From an uncultured Lachnospiraceae bacterium (GTDB lineage: Bacteria > Bacillota > Clostridia > Lachnospirales > Lachnospiraceae), in the NCBI GenBank assembly GCA_947591115.1, contig CANQCX010000008.1:1-19747 (forward strand): 19,747 nt of DNA, in the 5' to 3' direction. The translations under genes were made by a program, and so were the position numbers. This document shows, one piece after another, positions 7,580-14,154 of this stretch (positions within the stretch are counted from its first letter, which is position 1; each line of letters starts with the position of its first letter). Below the pieces are notes generated by a model. The model was not told the DNA's origin, made no database searches, and saw only the letters and a program-made list of their open reading frames with translations.

Positions 7580-9301
7580 CTATTTTAAGATCATTTCGCT
7601 CATCGGATTTCCGCTTTTTACCATCGGAAGAACAATTTCATCCGAAGCGATCATAAATTCAATGATCGTCGGCGCGTCGGTATGCTGCTTTGCCTCTGCA
7701 AACGCCGCGTCGATCTCTTCTTCTTTTTCTACACGTATTCCGTATGCTCCGTAGCTTTCCGCCAGCTTGACAAAATCCGGCACATACGGAGGACAGCTTG
7801 CGCTTGGCCCCTTGCATCCGTTTTCACAGGTTACCCGCCGGCGCAGACAGGTGCAGGCGTACCGTTTCCCATAAAAAAGCTGCTGCATCTGGCGCACCAT
7901 GCCCAGATAGTAGTTGTTTAAAATGCAAATGGTCACTGCCGCGCCTTCCACCGCCGCCGTCGCCATTTCCTGTATGTTCATCTGAAAGCCGCCGTCGCCC
8001 GAAATACAGACCACCTCGCTGTCCGGATTGGCAATCTTCGCTCCGATCGCCGCCGGAAGTCCAAATCCCATCGTCCCAAGTCCTCCGGAGGTAATCAGGC
8101 TGTTTTCACTCGTCAGCTCCAGATACTGCGTCGCCCACATCTGATGCTGACCGACATCCGTAACATAAATCCCCTTCGGATAATTCCGGCTGATGTGCTC
8201 CATGATCATCTGCGGCGTCATGCCGCGATCCCGCCGCATCGCAAGCGGATTTTCGTTTTCCCAGATCTTAATCTGATTCTGCCATGCCAAAGTTTTTTTC
8301 GGCTCCGCCCATTCGAGCAGTTTTTCCAGCGCAAGACCGGCATCCGATACCACCGGCACATCTACGACTACATTCCGCGAAATCGACGCCGTATCGATAT
8401 CGATATGAACAATCTTTGCCTTCGGCGCAAATTCATTCAGATCGCCGGTAATCCGGTCGTTAAACCGCGTGCCGATGGAAAACAGAACGTCGCATTCGCT
8501 GACCGCCTTATTCGCGGCGTATTTTCCATGCATCCCGCAGTTTCCAATGTAGAGCGCATGTTTGGTCGGAACCGCGCCTTTTCCCATGATGGTGGTAACA
8601 ACCGGAACGTTTTCTTTTTCTGCAAATTCCAGAAGCTTATCGCCCGCACGCGCCGTAATCACGCCGCCGCCCGCTAAGATCAACGGTTTCTTTGCCGATT
8701 TTAACAGCTTGTAGGCTCTTTTCAACTGACCGACATGAACGCTGGTATTCGGCTTATAACCGCGGATCTCTACATGCTCCGGATAAACCGCCGTTCCGGA
8801 CGCGGTTTGAATATCCTTAGGAATATCGATCAGAACCGGTCCCGGTTTTCCGGTGCGCGCAATATAAAACGCCATTTTTATGATACGCCCCAAATCCTCG
8901 CGGCTTCGGACAGTAACCCCGTATTTCGTGACGCTTCTGGTCATTCCGACGATATCCACCTCCTGAAACGCATCGTTTCCGATCAGGGCGAGCGGTACCT
9001 GTCCGGTAAAGCATACCAGCGGAATGTTGTCATAGTGCGCGTCCGCCAATCCGGTAATGATATTGGTAGCGCCCGGACCGCTGGTAACGAGACATACGCC
9101 GACCTTTCCGGAGGATTTTGCGTAACCCTCCGCCTCATGGATCAGTCCCTGCTCATGACGCGGCAGCACCATATGAATGGAATCCGTTTTGTATAATTCA
9201 TCAAAAAGATCGGTAACCGTTCCGCCCGGATAGGCAAAAATCGTATCGACGCATTCTTCCTCCAGCGCTTTTACAAATAATTTTCTCCCCGTTATATCCA
9301 T
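7580..9301 (-). CDS. ilvB: Acetolactate synthase large (catalytic) subunit
   Basis: ThDP- and FAD-dependent catalytic subunit condensing pyruvate with pyruvate or 2-oxobutyrate. 573 residues, biosynthetic type. The catalytic Glu is in PRHEQ (Glu50). The ThDP/Mg signature runs from SGDGGF (434-439) to NN at 462-463. The FAD-binding middle domain includes GGGV (211-214) and SIGTRFNDR (275-283), and GQHQMWATQ (384-392) is typical of AHAS. Odd feature: between YGKRY and PDFVKLAESYG, where standard IlvB has only a few residues, there is an insert of about 25 residues (482-506) with five cysteines at 483, 485, 492, 496 and 503. The ATG follows GAGAGG. It is translated with ilvN as a pair and lies 31 bases after the AEC transporter gene. 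Confidence 0.96.
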   Translation of the reverse strand: MDITGRKLFVKALEEECVDTIFAYPGGTVTDLFDELYKTDSIHMVLPRHEQGLIHEAEGYAKSSGKVGVCLVTSGPGATNIITGLADAHYDNIPLVCFTGQVPLALIGNDAFQEVDIVGMTRSVTKYGVTVRSREDLGRIIKMAFYIARTGKPGPVLIDIPKDIQTASGTAVYPEHVEIRGYKPNTSVHVGQLKRAYKLLKSAKKPLILAGGGVITARAGDKLLEFAEKENVPVVTTIMGKGAVPTKHALYIGNCGMHGKYAANKAVSECDVLFSIGTRFNDRITGDLNEFAPKAKIVHIDIDTASISRNVVVDVPVVSDAGLALEKLLEWAEPKKTLAWQNQIKIWENENPLAMRRDRGMTPQMIMEHISRNYPKGIYVTDVGQHQMWATQYLELTSENSLITSGGLGTMGFGLPAAIGAKIANPDSEVVCISGDGGFQMNIQEMATAAVEGAAVTICILNNYYLGMVRQMQQLFYGKRYACTCLRRRVTCENGCKGPSASCPPYVPDFVKLAESYGAYGIRVEKEEEIDAAFAEAKQHTDAPTIIEFMIASDEIVLPMVKSGNPMSEMILK

Positions 9302-9318
9302 TCGTCCTACCTCTCAAT

Positions 9319-9332
9319 CTGCATCTATGCAG
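9319..9332. promoter_or_regulatory. Perfect 14-bp dyad upstream of ilvB
   Basis: CTGCATCTATGCAG is a 6-bp inverted repeat around CT. It lies directly after the AEC stop codon and 17 bases before the ilvB ATG. It could be an operator or a small RNA hairpin near the ribosome binding site. It could also be chance. Confidence 0.3.
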
Positions 9333-10280
9333 TTAAATCAATTCCAATACTTTTAACAGGTAAATCCATCCGGTCAGCGTAAACGCCGCCAGCAGCGTCG
9401 TCATAACAACGATGCTCGCCGTCAGGATCCCGTCGTTTCGCATATTTTTCGCCATGATGTAGCAGCTCGGAGTGGAAGGAGCCGCCAGCATAATTAAAAT
9501 TGCGATCATTTTTTCTCCGGTAAATCCCATAGCAGCCGCTATCGGAACAAAGATCAGCGGCTGCAGCACCAGCTTGACCGCCGACGCCCATAACGTCGGC
9601 TTCATCTTTGCCAGCGCCTTTCTTCCTTCAAATCCCGCTCCCAGTCCGATCAGGGCAAGCGGGGTTGCAAGCTGCGCCACAGAATCAACGGTTTTATCCA
9701 CCAGCACCGGAAAATCAATCCCCAGCAGAGCTGCCAGAAGTCCCAAAAATATCGCAATGATAATGGGATTTTTTAAAATGTTGATACACGCTTCTTTGAT
9801 TTTTCCGGTCTCGCGCTCCGCCGTCTGATCGGCTTCAAAGGTCAGCACAATGACCGAAAAAATATTGTACAGCGGCACCGCTCCGATGATCATCAGTGGA
9901 CCCATCGCAGAGGTTCCGTAAATATTGTTGATAAACGCCATACCCATAACCGCCACGCTGCTGCGGAACGACGCCTGTACAAACGCGCCGCGCAGTGTCC
10001 GGTCTTTTAAAAAGAGCTTGGTCAGTCCCCAGATCGCCCAGAAACAGACCGTACTGGATAAGGCGCAGAACAGCACGAAACGGAGATCAAATACCGCCCG
10101 AATATCCACCGAGGAAATATCCCGAAACAGCAGCACCGGAAGGGTAACTTTAAAGTTAAAACGGTTGGCAACCGTTACAAATTCATCGTTTAACATCCCG
10201 ATCTGGCGCAGTCCCCATCCAATGACCATAACCAGAAAAATGGGCATCGTGATATTGATACTAAAGATAAAATCGCTCAT
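9333..10280 (-). CDS. AEC-family (auxin efflux carrier-like) transporter
   Basis: 315-residue integral membrane protein with about ten hydrophobic helices. The layout is typical of the Mem_trans/AEC family: an N-terminal MPIFLVMVIGWGLRQIG segment, a central charged loop (about 150-165), and a C-terminal half repeating the fold with the AAPSTPSCYIMAK motif. Bacterial AEC members move small organic acids such as malate or malonate, but the substrate cannot be read here. The ATG directly abuts the folA stop codon, and an AGAAGG ribosome binding site lies inside folA. It is followed by ilvB after 31 bases. Its position suggests a substrate linked to branched-chain or pyruvate metabolism, which is inference only. 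Confidence 0.88.
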   Translation of the reverse strand: MSDFIFSINITMPIFLVMVIGWGLRQIGMLNDEFVTVANRFNFKVTLPVLLFRDISSVDIRAVFDLRFVLFCALSSTVCFWAIWGLTKLFLKDRTLRGAFVQASFRSSVAVMGMAFINNIYGTSAMGPLMIIGAVPLYNIFSVIVLTFEADQTAERETGKIKEACINILKNPIIIAIFLGLLAALLGIDFPVLVDKTVDSVAQLATPLALIGLGAGFEGRKALAKMKPTLWASAVKLVLQPLIFVPIAAAMGFTGEKMIAILIMLAAPSTPSCYIMAKNMRNDGILTASIVVMTTLLAAFTLTGWIYLLKVLELI

Positions 10281-10772
10281 TTATTTTACCTTCTCATACC
10301 GATAGAAAAAGAATTCCAGATCAAAATACGTCTGTTCCTCACTGTCCGCTGTAATCCGCCACTCCGGTTTTTCGTCCAGATTCGGAAAAAACGCATCCGC
10401 ATCATAGGTATAATTGATTTTCGTAATATGGGCAATATCGCATTCGTCCAGCATCTGCCCGTAAATTTTTTCGCCGCCGATGATGTAAATATCCTCGCTG
10501 TTGTATTTTTTTAATTCTTCCCGCAGCTCATCTAACGAATGAACGACGACCGCGTCCTTGACCTGATAGTCGGGATTGTGCGTCAATACGATGTTGATCC
10601 GGTTTTTCAGCGGAATTTTGTTGGGGAAGCTTTCCAGCGTTTTTCTTCCCATAACCACTACTTTTCCTGTCGTCATCTCACGAAAAAACTTCTGATCCGC
10701 CGGAATCCGGACCAAAAGCTGATTGTTTTTCCCAATGCCCCAGTTTTTATCCACTGCTGCAATGATATTCAT
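10281..10772 (-). CDS. folA: Dihydrofolate reductase
   Basis: NADPH-dependent reduction of dihydrofolate to tetrahydrofolate, needed to recycle the dihydrofolate made by ThyA. 163 residues, as usual for bacterial DHFR. Seen are the Met20-loop region (AVDKNWGIGKNNQL, 6-19), the catalytic acid Asp26 in IPADQKFF, the NADPH-binding MGRKTLESFP, and the later IIGGEKIYGQ. It begins 20 bases after the thyA stop and abuts the AEC gene. The thyA-folA pairing is common and supports both calls. Confidence 0.96.
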   Translation of the reverse strand: MNIIAAVDKNWGIGKNNQLLVRIPADQKFFREMTTGKVVVMGRKTLESFPNKIPLKNRINIVLTHNPDYQVKDAVVVHSLDELREELKKYNSEDIYIIGGEKIYGQMLDECDIAHITKINYTYDADAFFPNLDEKPEWRITADSEEQTYFDLEFFFYRYEKVK

Positions 10773-10792
10773 GCCACGCTTCCTCCTTCTGT

Positions 10793-11641
10793 CTATATGG
10801 CAACCGGAATATGCGAAATCTGCGGCCCTGTTTCATAGTCCGTAATCCGGATGTCATCCACGCGGAATTGGTAAAAGTCCTTTATTTCCGGATTCAGCCA
10901 GAATTTTGGCGCCGGATATTGTTTTCGGGTAATCAGCTCTTCGACCAGCGCCACATGCCGGTCATAGATATGCGCGTCGGCGATCACATGCACCAGCTCC
11001 CCCACATTCATATCGCAGACCTGCGCAAGCATATGCATGAGCACCGCATATTGGCAGACATTCCAGTTATTGGCAGTCAGAACATCCTGTGAACGCTGAT
11101 TCAAAACCGCGTTCAGCGTCAGTTTGTCCTCTCCCTTTTTCTGCGTCACATTAAAGGTCATGCTGTAAGCGCATGGGTACAGATTCATTTCATGCAGATC
11201 CGCATGTACATAGAGATTGGTCAGTATTCTGCGGCTGAACGGATTGTTCTTGAGATCGTAGATTACGCGATCCACCTGATCCATCATCCCCTCCGGATAG
11301 GAATGCTTTACGCCAAGCTGATAGCCGTACGCTTTTCCGATGGAGCCGCTTTCGTCCGCCCATTCGTCCCAGATCGTACTGTTTAATTCATGGATGTTAT
11401 TGGATTTGCGCTGCCAGATCCAAAGAATCTCCTCCGTCGCCGTCTTGATCGCGGTTTTCCGCAGGGTAATGGCAGGAAATTCTTTGGACAGATCATAGCG
11501 GTTGACCACGCCAAACTTCTTAATGGTGTAGGCGCTCGTCCCGTCCTCCCAGTGCGGACGCACCCGCTCGCCCTCCGTACTGGTTCCGTTTTCCAAAATA
11601 TCCCTGCACATACTGACAAAAACCTGATCCGCGTAACTCAT
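10793..11641 (-). CDS. thyA: Thymidylate synthase, Bacillus ThyA-like subtype
   Basis: Makes dTMP from dUMP using methylene-tetrahydrofolate. The catalytic cysteine is Cys157 in LYPCAYSM. The residue after Cys is Ala rather than the His of the E. coli-type PCH motif, matching the B. subtilis ThyA/phage-like subtype. The late motifs NQRSQDV, NVCQYAVLMHMLAQ and HIYDRH support nucleotide binding. The 282-residue length and the WLNPEIKDFYQF segment also match that subtype. GGAGG precedes the ATG. It is the first gene of the thyA-folA-AEC-ilvBN run. Confidence 0.96.
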   Translation of the reverse strand: MSYADQVFVSMCRDILENGTSTEGERVRPHWEDGTSAYTIKKFGVVNRYDLSKEFPAITLRKTAIKTATEEILWIWQRKSNNIHELNSTIWDEWADESGSIGKAYGYQLGVKHSYPEGMMDQVDRVIYDLKNNPFSRRILTNLYVHADLHEMNLYPCAYSMTFNVTQKKGEDKLTLNAVLNQRSQDVLTANNWNVCQYAVLMHMLAQVCDMNVGELVHVIADAHIYDRHVALVEELITRKQYPAPKFWLNPEIKDFYQFRVDDIRITDYETGPQISHIPVAI

Positions 11642-11692
11642 ATCATCCCTCCGGTGTTTCTATCCTTTCCAACGTACGCCGCGCGTTTTCCT

Positions 11693-11721
11693 ATCTGCTA
11701 ATTGTACCGAATCCCTGTCAA
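11693..11721 (-). promoter_or_regulatory. Possible promoter for the thyA run
   Basis: A perfect TTGACA (11716-11721) lies on the minus strand. The best -10 at 17-18 bp is weak (GCAGAT, 11693-11698, or CAGATA one base further). Its distance upstream of thyA (about 50 bases) is right. The -35 box overlaps the T run of the degV terminator. Confidence 0.45.
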
Positions 11722-11744
11722 AAACGCAAGGCATTTCCTATGCG
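11720..11744 (-). terminator. Compact intrinsic terminator of the degV gene
   Basis: On the minus strand a 7-bp stem with one bulged T (11737-11744/11725-11731) and a 5-nt loop is followed by TTTTT. The stem begins in the last sense codon and includes the stop codon. It is moderate in strength. Confidence 0.6.
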
Positions 11745-12583
11745 ATGAACAATACGCCCAGCGTTCCCCATCCGCAATGGCTCGATACGACGCCGCCCGC
11801 GCGGGTAATGAGGATTTCGTCAAAATATCCCAGCGATTTGAGGTATTCCTGTACTGATGCGATCACATCCTCGTCACATCCGGAATGCGTGATAAAGACA
11901 CGATCTTTTTTTGCCTGAAGCATCTGTGCTTCCATATCTTTGGCGTAAGAAAGGATCGCGCTCCCCAGCTTTCCCCTGTATTTCTTATCCGCGCCCATAA
12001 CGCCGTCCTTGACCACGATCTTCGGATGCAGCTTCAAAACGCCGCCCGCCATAGCTGCAAGACCGCTGCAGCGGCCGCCCCGATAGAGATAGGTCAGCGT
12101 GTCTACGACAAAGCTGGCGCGTACGCGCGGTTTCAGCTCTTCCATCCGCTCTGCGATCTCCTGACGGGTTTTCCCCTCCCGCGCCATAATCGCCGCTTCT
12201 ATGACGAGCAGTCCGATACCGGTTGAGAGATTAGCGGAATTGACGACCGATACCTGATCCTGCGCTTCTAATTCTTCGGCGGAAAGCCGCAGTACATTTC
12301 CGGTCGTAGACATTTCCTCCGAGATGCAAAAGCAGACCAGCTCGCGCCCTTCGTCCAGATAACGCTTCATTGCCTGTACCGCGTCGTCCATCGATACCGC
12401 CGAGGTTTTCGGCGTGGTTTTATGCTCGTCCGACCAGCGATAGATATCGTCCGGCGTAATGTCGATCCCGTCCCGATATTCCTTTTCTCCGAGCAAAATA
12501 TGAAGCGGAATGATTTCAATGTCATAGCGCTCTACCAGCTCTTGGGATAAATCGCAGGTACTGTCCGATATAATTTTTACCAT
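11738..12583 (-). CDS. DegV-family fatty-acid-binding protein
   Basis: 281-residue member of the DegV (FakB-like) family, which binds fatty acids. Some members present them to the kinase FakA for incorporation into phospholipid; whether this one does is unknown. The start MVKIISDSTCDLS is the classic family N-terminus. TSAVSMDD and EEMSTTGNVLRL hold the ligand-contacting Ser/Thr residues. YLYRGGRCSG and the C-terminal HCGWGTLGV are also typical. I chose the ATG at 12583 because AGGAGG lies nine bases upstream and the family motif starts there. A longer open frame reaches 12808 but runs through foreign-looking DNA. It is a single gene with its own terminator. Confidence 0.92.
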   Translation of the reverse strand: MVKIISDSTCDLSQELVERYDIEIIPLHILLGEKEYRDGIDITPDDIYRWSDEHKTTPKTSAVSMDDAVQAMKRYLDEGRELVCFCISEEMSTTGNVLRLSAEELEAQDQVSVVNSANLSTGIGLLVIEAAIMAREGKTRQEIAERMEELKPRVRASFVVDTLTYLYRGGRCSGLAAMAGGVLKLHPKIVVKDGVMGADKKYRGKLGSAILSYAKDMEAQMLQAKKDRVFITHSGCDEDVIASVQEYLKSLGYFDEILITRAGGVVSSHCGWGTLGVLFIA

Positions 12584-12587
12584 ATGA

Positions 12588-12950
12588 GAAATTCCTCCTA
12601 AATGTCCATTTGCAACTATTTTACACCAACTCTTGGAAAATATCATTAGAAAGTTTGAAAAACTTGCCAAAGACAGCTTAAAAGAGGTAACTGTTCCTAG
12701 TCGCAGCACCGACCAAGATAGCGACCAAGTAACCGACCATGATCCATTATCTGTTGAACGGCTTCTTCTGGTTCTCGGTAATGATACCCTTTCAGCCGCA
12801 GAAATCATGGATCGGCTTGGACTTTCCCACAGACCAACCTTCCGTAAAAACTACTTGAATCCAGCGCTGGAGCAAAATGTAATTGAGCGCACAATCCCGG
12901 ATAAGCCTAGCAGCAGATATCAGAAATATCGGAAATGCAAACATTGCTGA
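12588..12950 (+). pseudogene. C-terminal remnant of an AAA_4/Fic-type ATP-binding or transcriptional-regulator protein
   Basis: The open frame has no good start and no ribosome binding site; the first usable codon is a TTG at 12633. The encoded end has a Gln/Asp/Thr-rich linker (DQDSDQVTD) and a winged-helix-like tail with HRPTFRKNYLNPALEQ and IERTIPDKPSSR. That tail is characteristic of clostridial divergent AAA_4 (AlbA_2) and Fic-type proteins, which are normally several hundred residues long. The N-terminal catalytic part is absent and the frame begins inside the degV leader. Base composition is AT-richer than the neighbours. It looks like the 3' end of a lost gene. A short expressed protein cannot be excluded. 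Confidence 0.7.
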
Positions 12951-12971
12951 AAAGAATGTACGCACAACATG

Positions 12972-13004
12972 AAAAAAGAAGCCTCTTTTTCAGGCTTCTT
13001 TTTT
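12972..13004. terminator. Bidirectional terminator after tRNA-Gly
   Basis: A perfect 13-bp inverted repeat (12972-12984/12992-13004) with a 7-nt loop combines a GAAGCCT/AGGCTTC stem with A6 and T6 flanks. It gives a stem plus T tract in both directions, so it ends the tRNA transcript on the minus strand and the remnant on the plus strand. Confidence 0.9.
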
Positions 13005-13007
13005 AAG

Positions 13008-13080
13008 AGCGATAGACGGGACTCGAACCCGCGGTCTCGACCTTGGCAAGGTCGCGCGTTACCAACTACGCCACTATCGC
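13008..13080 (-). tRNA. tRNA-Gly (anticodon GCC)
   Basis: The 73-nt cloverleaf folds completely on the minus strand. Acceptor GCGATAG pairs with CTATCGC. The D-stem is GCGT/ACGC with an AGTTGGTA loop. The anticodon arm CGACC-TTGCCAA-GGTCG exposes GCC. The T-arm GCGGG-TTCGAGT-CCCGT has one G-U pair. CCA is not encoded. It has a dedicated promoter and terminator. Confidence 0.95.
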
Positions 13081-13118
13081 ATATCCAATTATCATGCTGT
13101 GTCCCAAGCACAGGTAAT

Positions 13119-13147
13119 ATAATAACAGAGCTATTTCTGTTTGTCAA
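13119..13147 (-). promoter_or_regulatory. Promoter for tRNA-Gly with an inverted repeat in the spacer
   Basis: On the minus strand TTGACA (13142-13147) and TATTAT (13119-13124) are 17 bp apart. The spacer includes AACAGA...TCTGTT (13124-13129/13136-13141). The -10 box lies 38 bases before the tRNA 5' end. The 13148-13293 stretch holds only T-rich sequence and the ribosome binding site of the next gene; I found no convincing plus-strand promoter. Confidence 0.75.
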
Positions 13148-13293
13148 CAATTTTATCGAAAATTTCTTTCTTTTTTTGAATGAACCGCCCTTCCCGCTCA
13201 TAGGATATAGTAATCAGGGAATGGGATTATGCCAAAACGTCATGATCCCGCTGTCTTCTGAATGTATGAAACAGTGAATGGAGGCTCAACAAG

Positions 13294-13767
13294 ATGAGTG
13301 CAAAAACAAAAATCGTTGTTCTTCGTATGCGTGAGATCGTCCTCGCCGGAATCCTCGCTGCTCTCGGAATCTTTCTGATCGTAATGCTGCTGGTAATGTT
13401 TCTGCCGAAAAAAAATCATGCCGACGAATCGGTTCCTACCATGAAATACACTCCGGGAGTATACACTTCTTCGGTTATGCTCAACGATCATGCCGTAGAT
13501 GTTCAGGTCATTGTCGATGAAAACAATATCAACTCCATCTCTCTGGTCAATCTGGATGAAACCGTTGAAACGATGTACCCGCTTGTAAAGCCGGCAATGG
13601 AGGAGCTTGCCAGACAAATTATCGATACCCAGTCACTGGATAACATTTCCTACTCCGAAAATAACCAATATACCTCCATTGTACTTTTAAACGCAGTGGA
13701 AGACGCCATCCATAAGGCGTCCGCGGATTCAGAGGGCAGCAGCAAAACTGCCCTTCCCGCTTCGTAA
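13294..13767 (+). CDS. Membrane-anchored FMN-binding-domain-like protein
   Basis: 157 residues: a short cytoplasmic start, one hydrophobic helix (about 14-37), a PKKN stop-transfer, and an extracytoplasmic domain. That domain (about 51-139) has the pattern of the FMN_bind fold: YTPGVYTSSV, then VDVQVIVDENNINSISLV, a conserved-type DET, a helix ending in ARQIIDTQS, and TSIVLLNAV. In covalent flavoproteins of this fold (RnfG/NqrC type) the flavin attaches to Thr in SGAT-T. Here that position reads SENNQYTS, so covalent flavinylation looks unlikely. Function unknown; I cannot say whether it binds flavin. GGAGG lies nine bases before the ATG. The end of the gene lies in a tandem repeat, and the neighbour is convergent. 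Confidence 0.65.
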   Translation: MSAKTKIVVLRMREIVLAGILAALGIFLIVMLLVMFLPKKNHADESVPTMKYTPGVYTSSVMLNDHAVDVQVIVDENNINSISLVNLDETVETMYPLVKPAMEELARQIIDTQSLDNISYSENNQYTSIVLLNAVEDAIHKASADSEGSSKTALPAS

Positions 13768-13813
13768 CGCAGCAGCAAAACTGCCTCCCTGCTTCATAAC
13801 GCAGCTGCAAAAC
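13736..13813 (+). repeat. 32/33-bp tandem repeat spanning a stop codon
   Basis: Two near-identical units (13736-13768 and 13769-13800) and a partial third (13801-13813) share GCAGCAGCAAAACTGCC and end GCTTC-TAAC. The stop codon of the FMN-binding-like gene is in the first unit. Each full unit can form a short GGCAG/CTGCC hairpin, but no T run follows, so it is not a standard terminator. Confidence 0.85.
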
Positions 13814-13830
13814 GGGGATGTCCTCCTTTT

Positions 13831-14067
13831 CTATTGGGCAAGTCCCGCAATGTAGTCATCCAATACGGAAGTATCGCAGTAAAAGGTCTCCACCGGACGG
13901 TTTTTCTCATAATACCGATATCCGGCATATCCTGCCCAGCCTACAAGGGCGGCCAGAATTACCCATCCCAGAATCGTGCCGCATATGCGTTTTACCCGAT
14001 TGCGCGCCAGAACCTTCTTCCGATTGGCTTTTTCTTTCTTATAACGGTCTACTTTTTCCTGACTCAT
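13831..14067 (-). CDS. Small single-pass membrane protein, conserved type, unknown function
   Basis: 78 residues. The N-terminus (MSQEKVDRYKKEKANRKK, up to about residue 27) is strongly basic and probably helical. One transmembrane helix follows (about 28-50, Gly/Ala/Trp-rich), then a short extracytoplasmic tail with ETFYCDTS. The basic-in topology predicts a cytoplasmic N-terminus. I recall similar small proteins in Lachnospiraceae genomes, with no known role. I chose the ATG at 14067 because AAGGAG lies seven bases upstream; the frame stays open further up without a ribosome binding site. It follows proC by 87 bases and has a possible promoter of its own. Confidence 0.75.
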   Translation of the reverse strand: MSQEKVDRYKKEKANRKKVLARNRVKRICGTILGWVILAALVGWAGYAGYRYYEKNRPVETFYCDTSVLDDYIAGLAQ

Positions 14068-14101
14068 ATGATTTCTCCTTACCATCAAACTCAATATCAA
14101 T

Positions 14102-14130
14102 ATCTTACCGATATTCGGTATAAATTGCAA
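14102..14130 (-). promoter_or_regulatory. Possible promoter with a palindromic operator for the 78-residue membrane protein
   Basis: On the minus strand TTGCAA (14125-14130) and TAAGAT (14102-14107) are 17 bp apart, each matching the consensus at four of six positions. A perfect dyad TACCGA-TAT-TCGGTA (14106-14120) fills the spacer, where a repressor or MerR-type activator could bind. No protein is identified. Confidence 0.4.
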
Positions 14131-14154
14131 GAGCAAGTTGCGCTTTTACCGCTT

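Noticed and set aside
12584..12808. N-terminal extension of DegV by 75 residues
   Set aside because: The family begins at MVKIISDST with AGGAGG just upstream; the extension is antisense to the AAA_4-type remnant.
13619..13810. Minus-strand Cys-rich short frame over the tandem repeat
   Set aside because: The Cys runs come only from GCAGCAGC repeats read backwards; no start signal and antisense to a supported gene.
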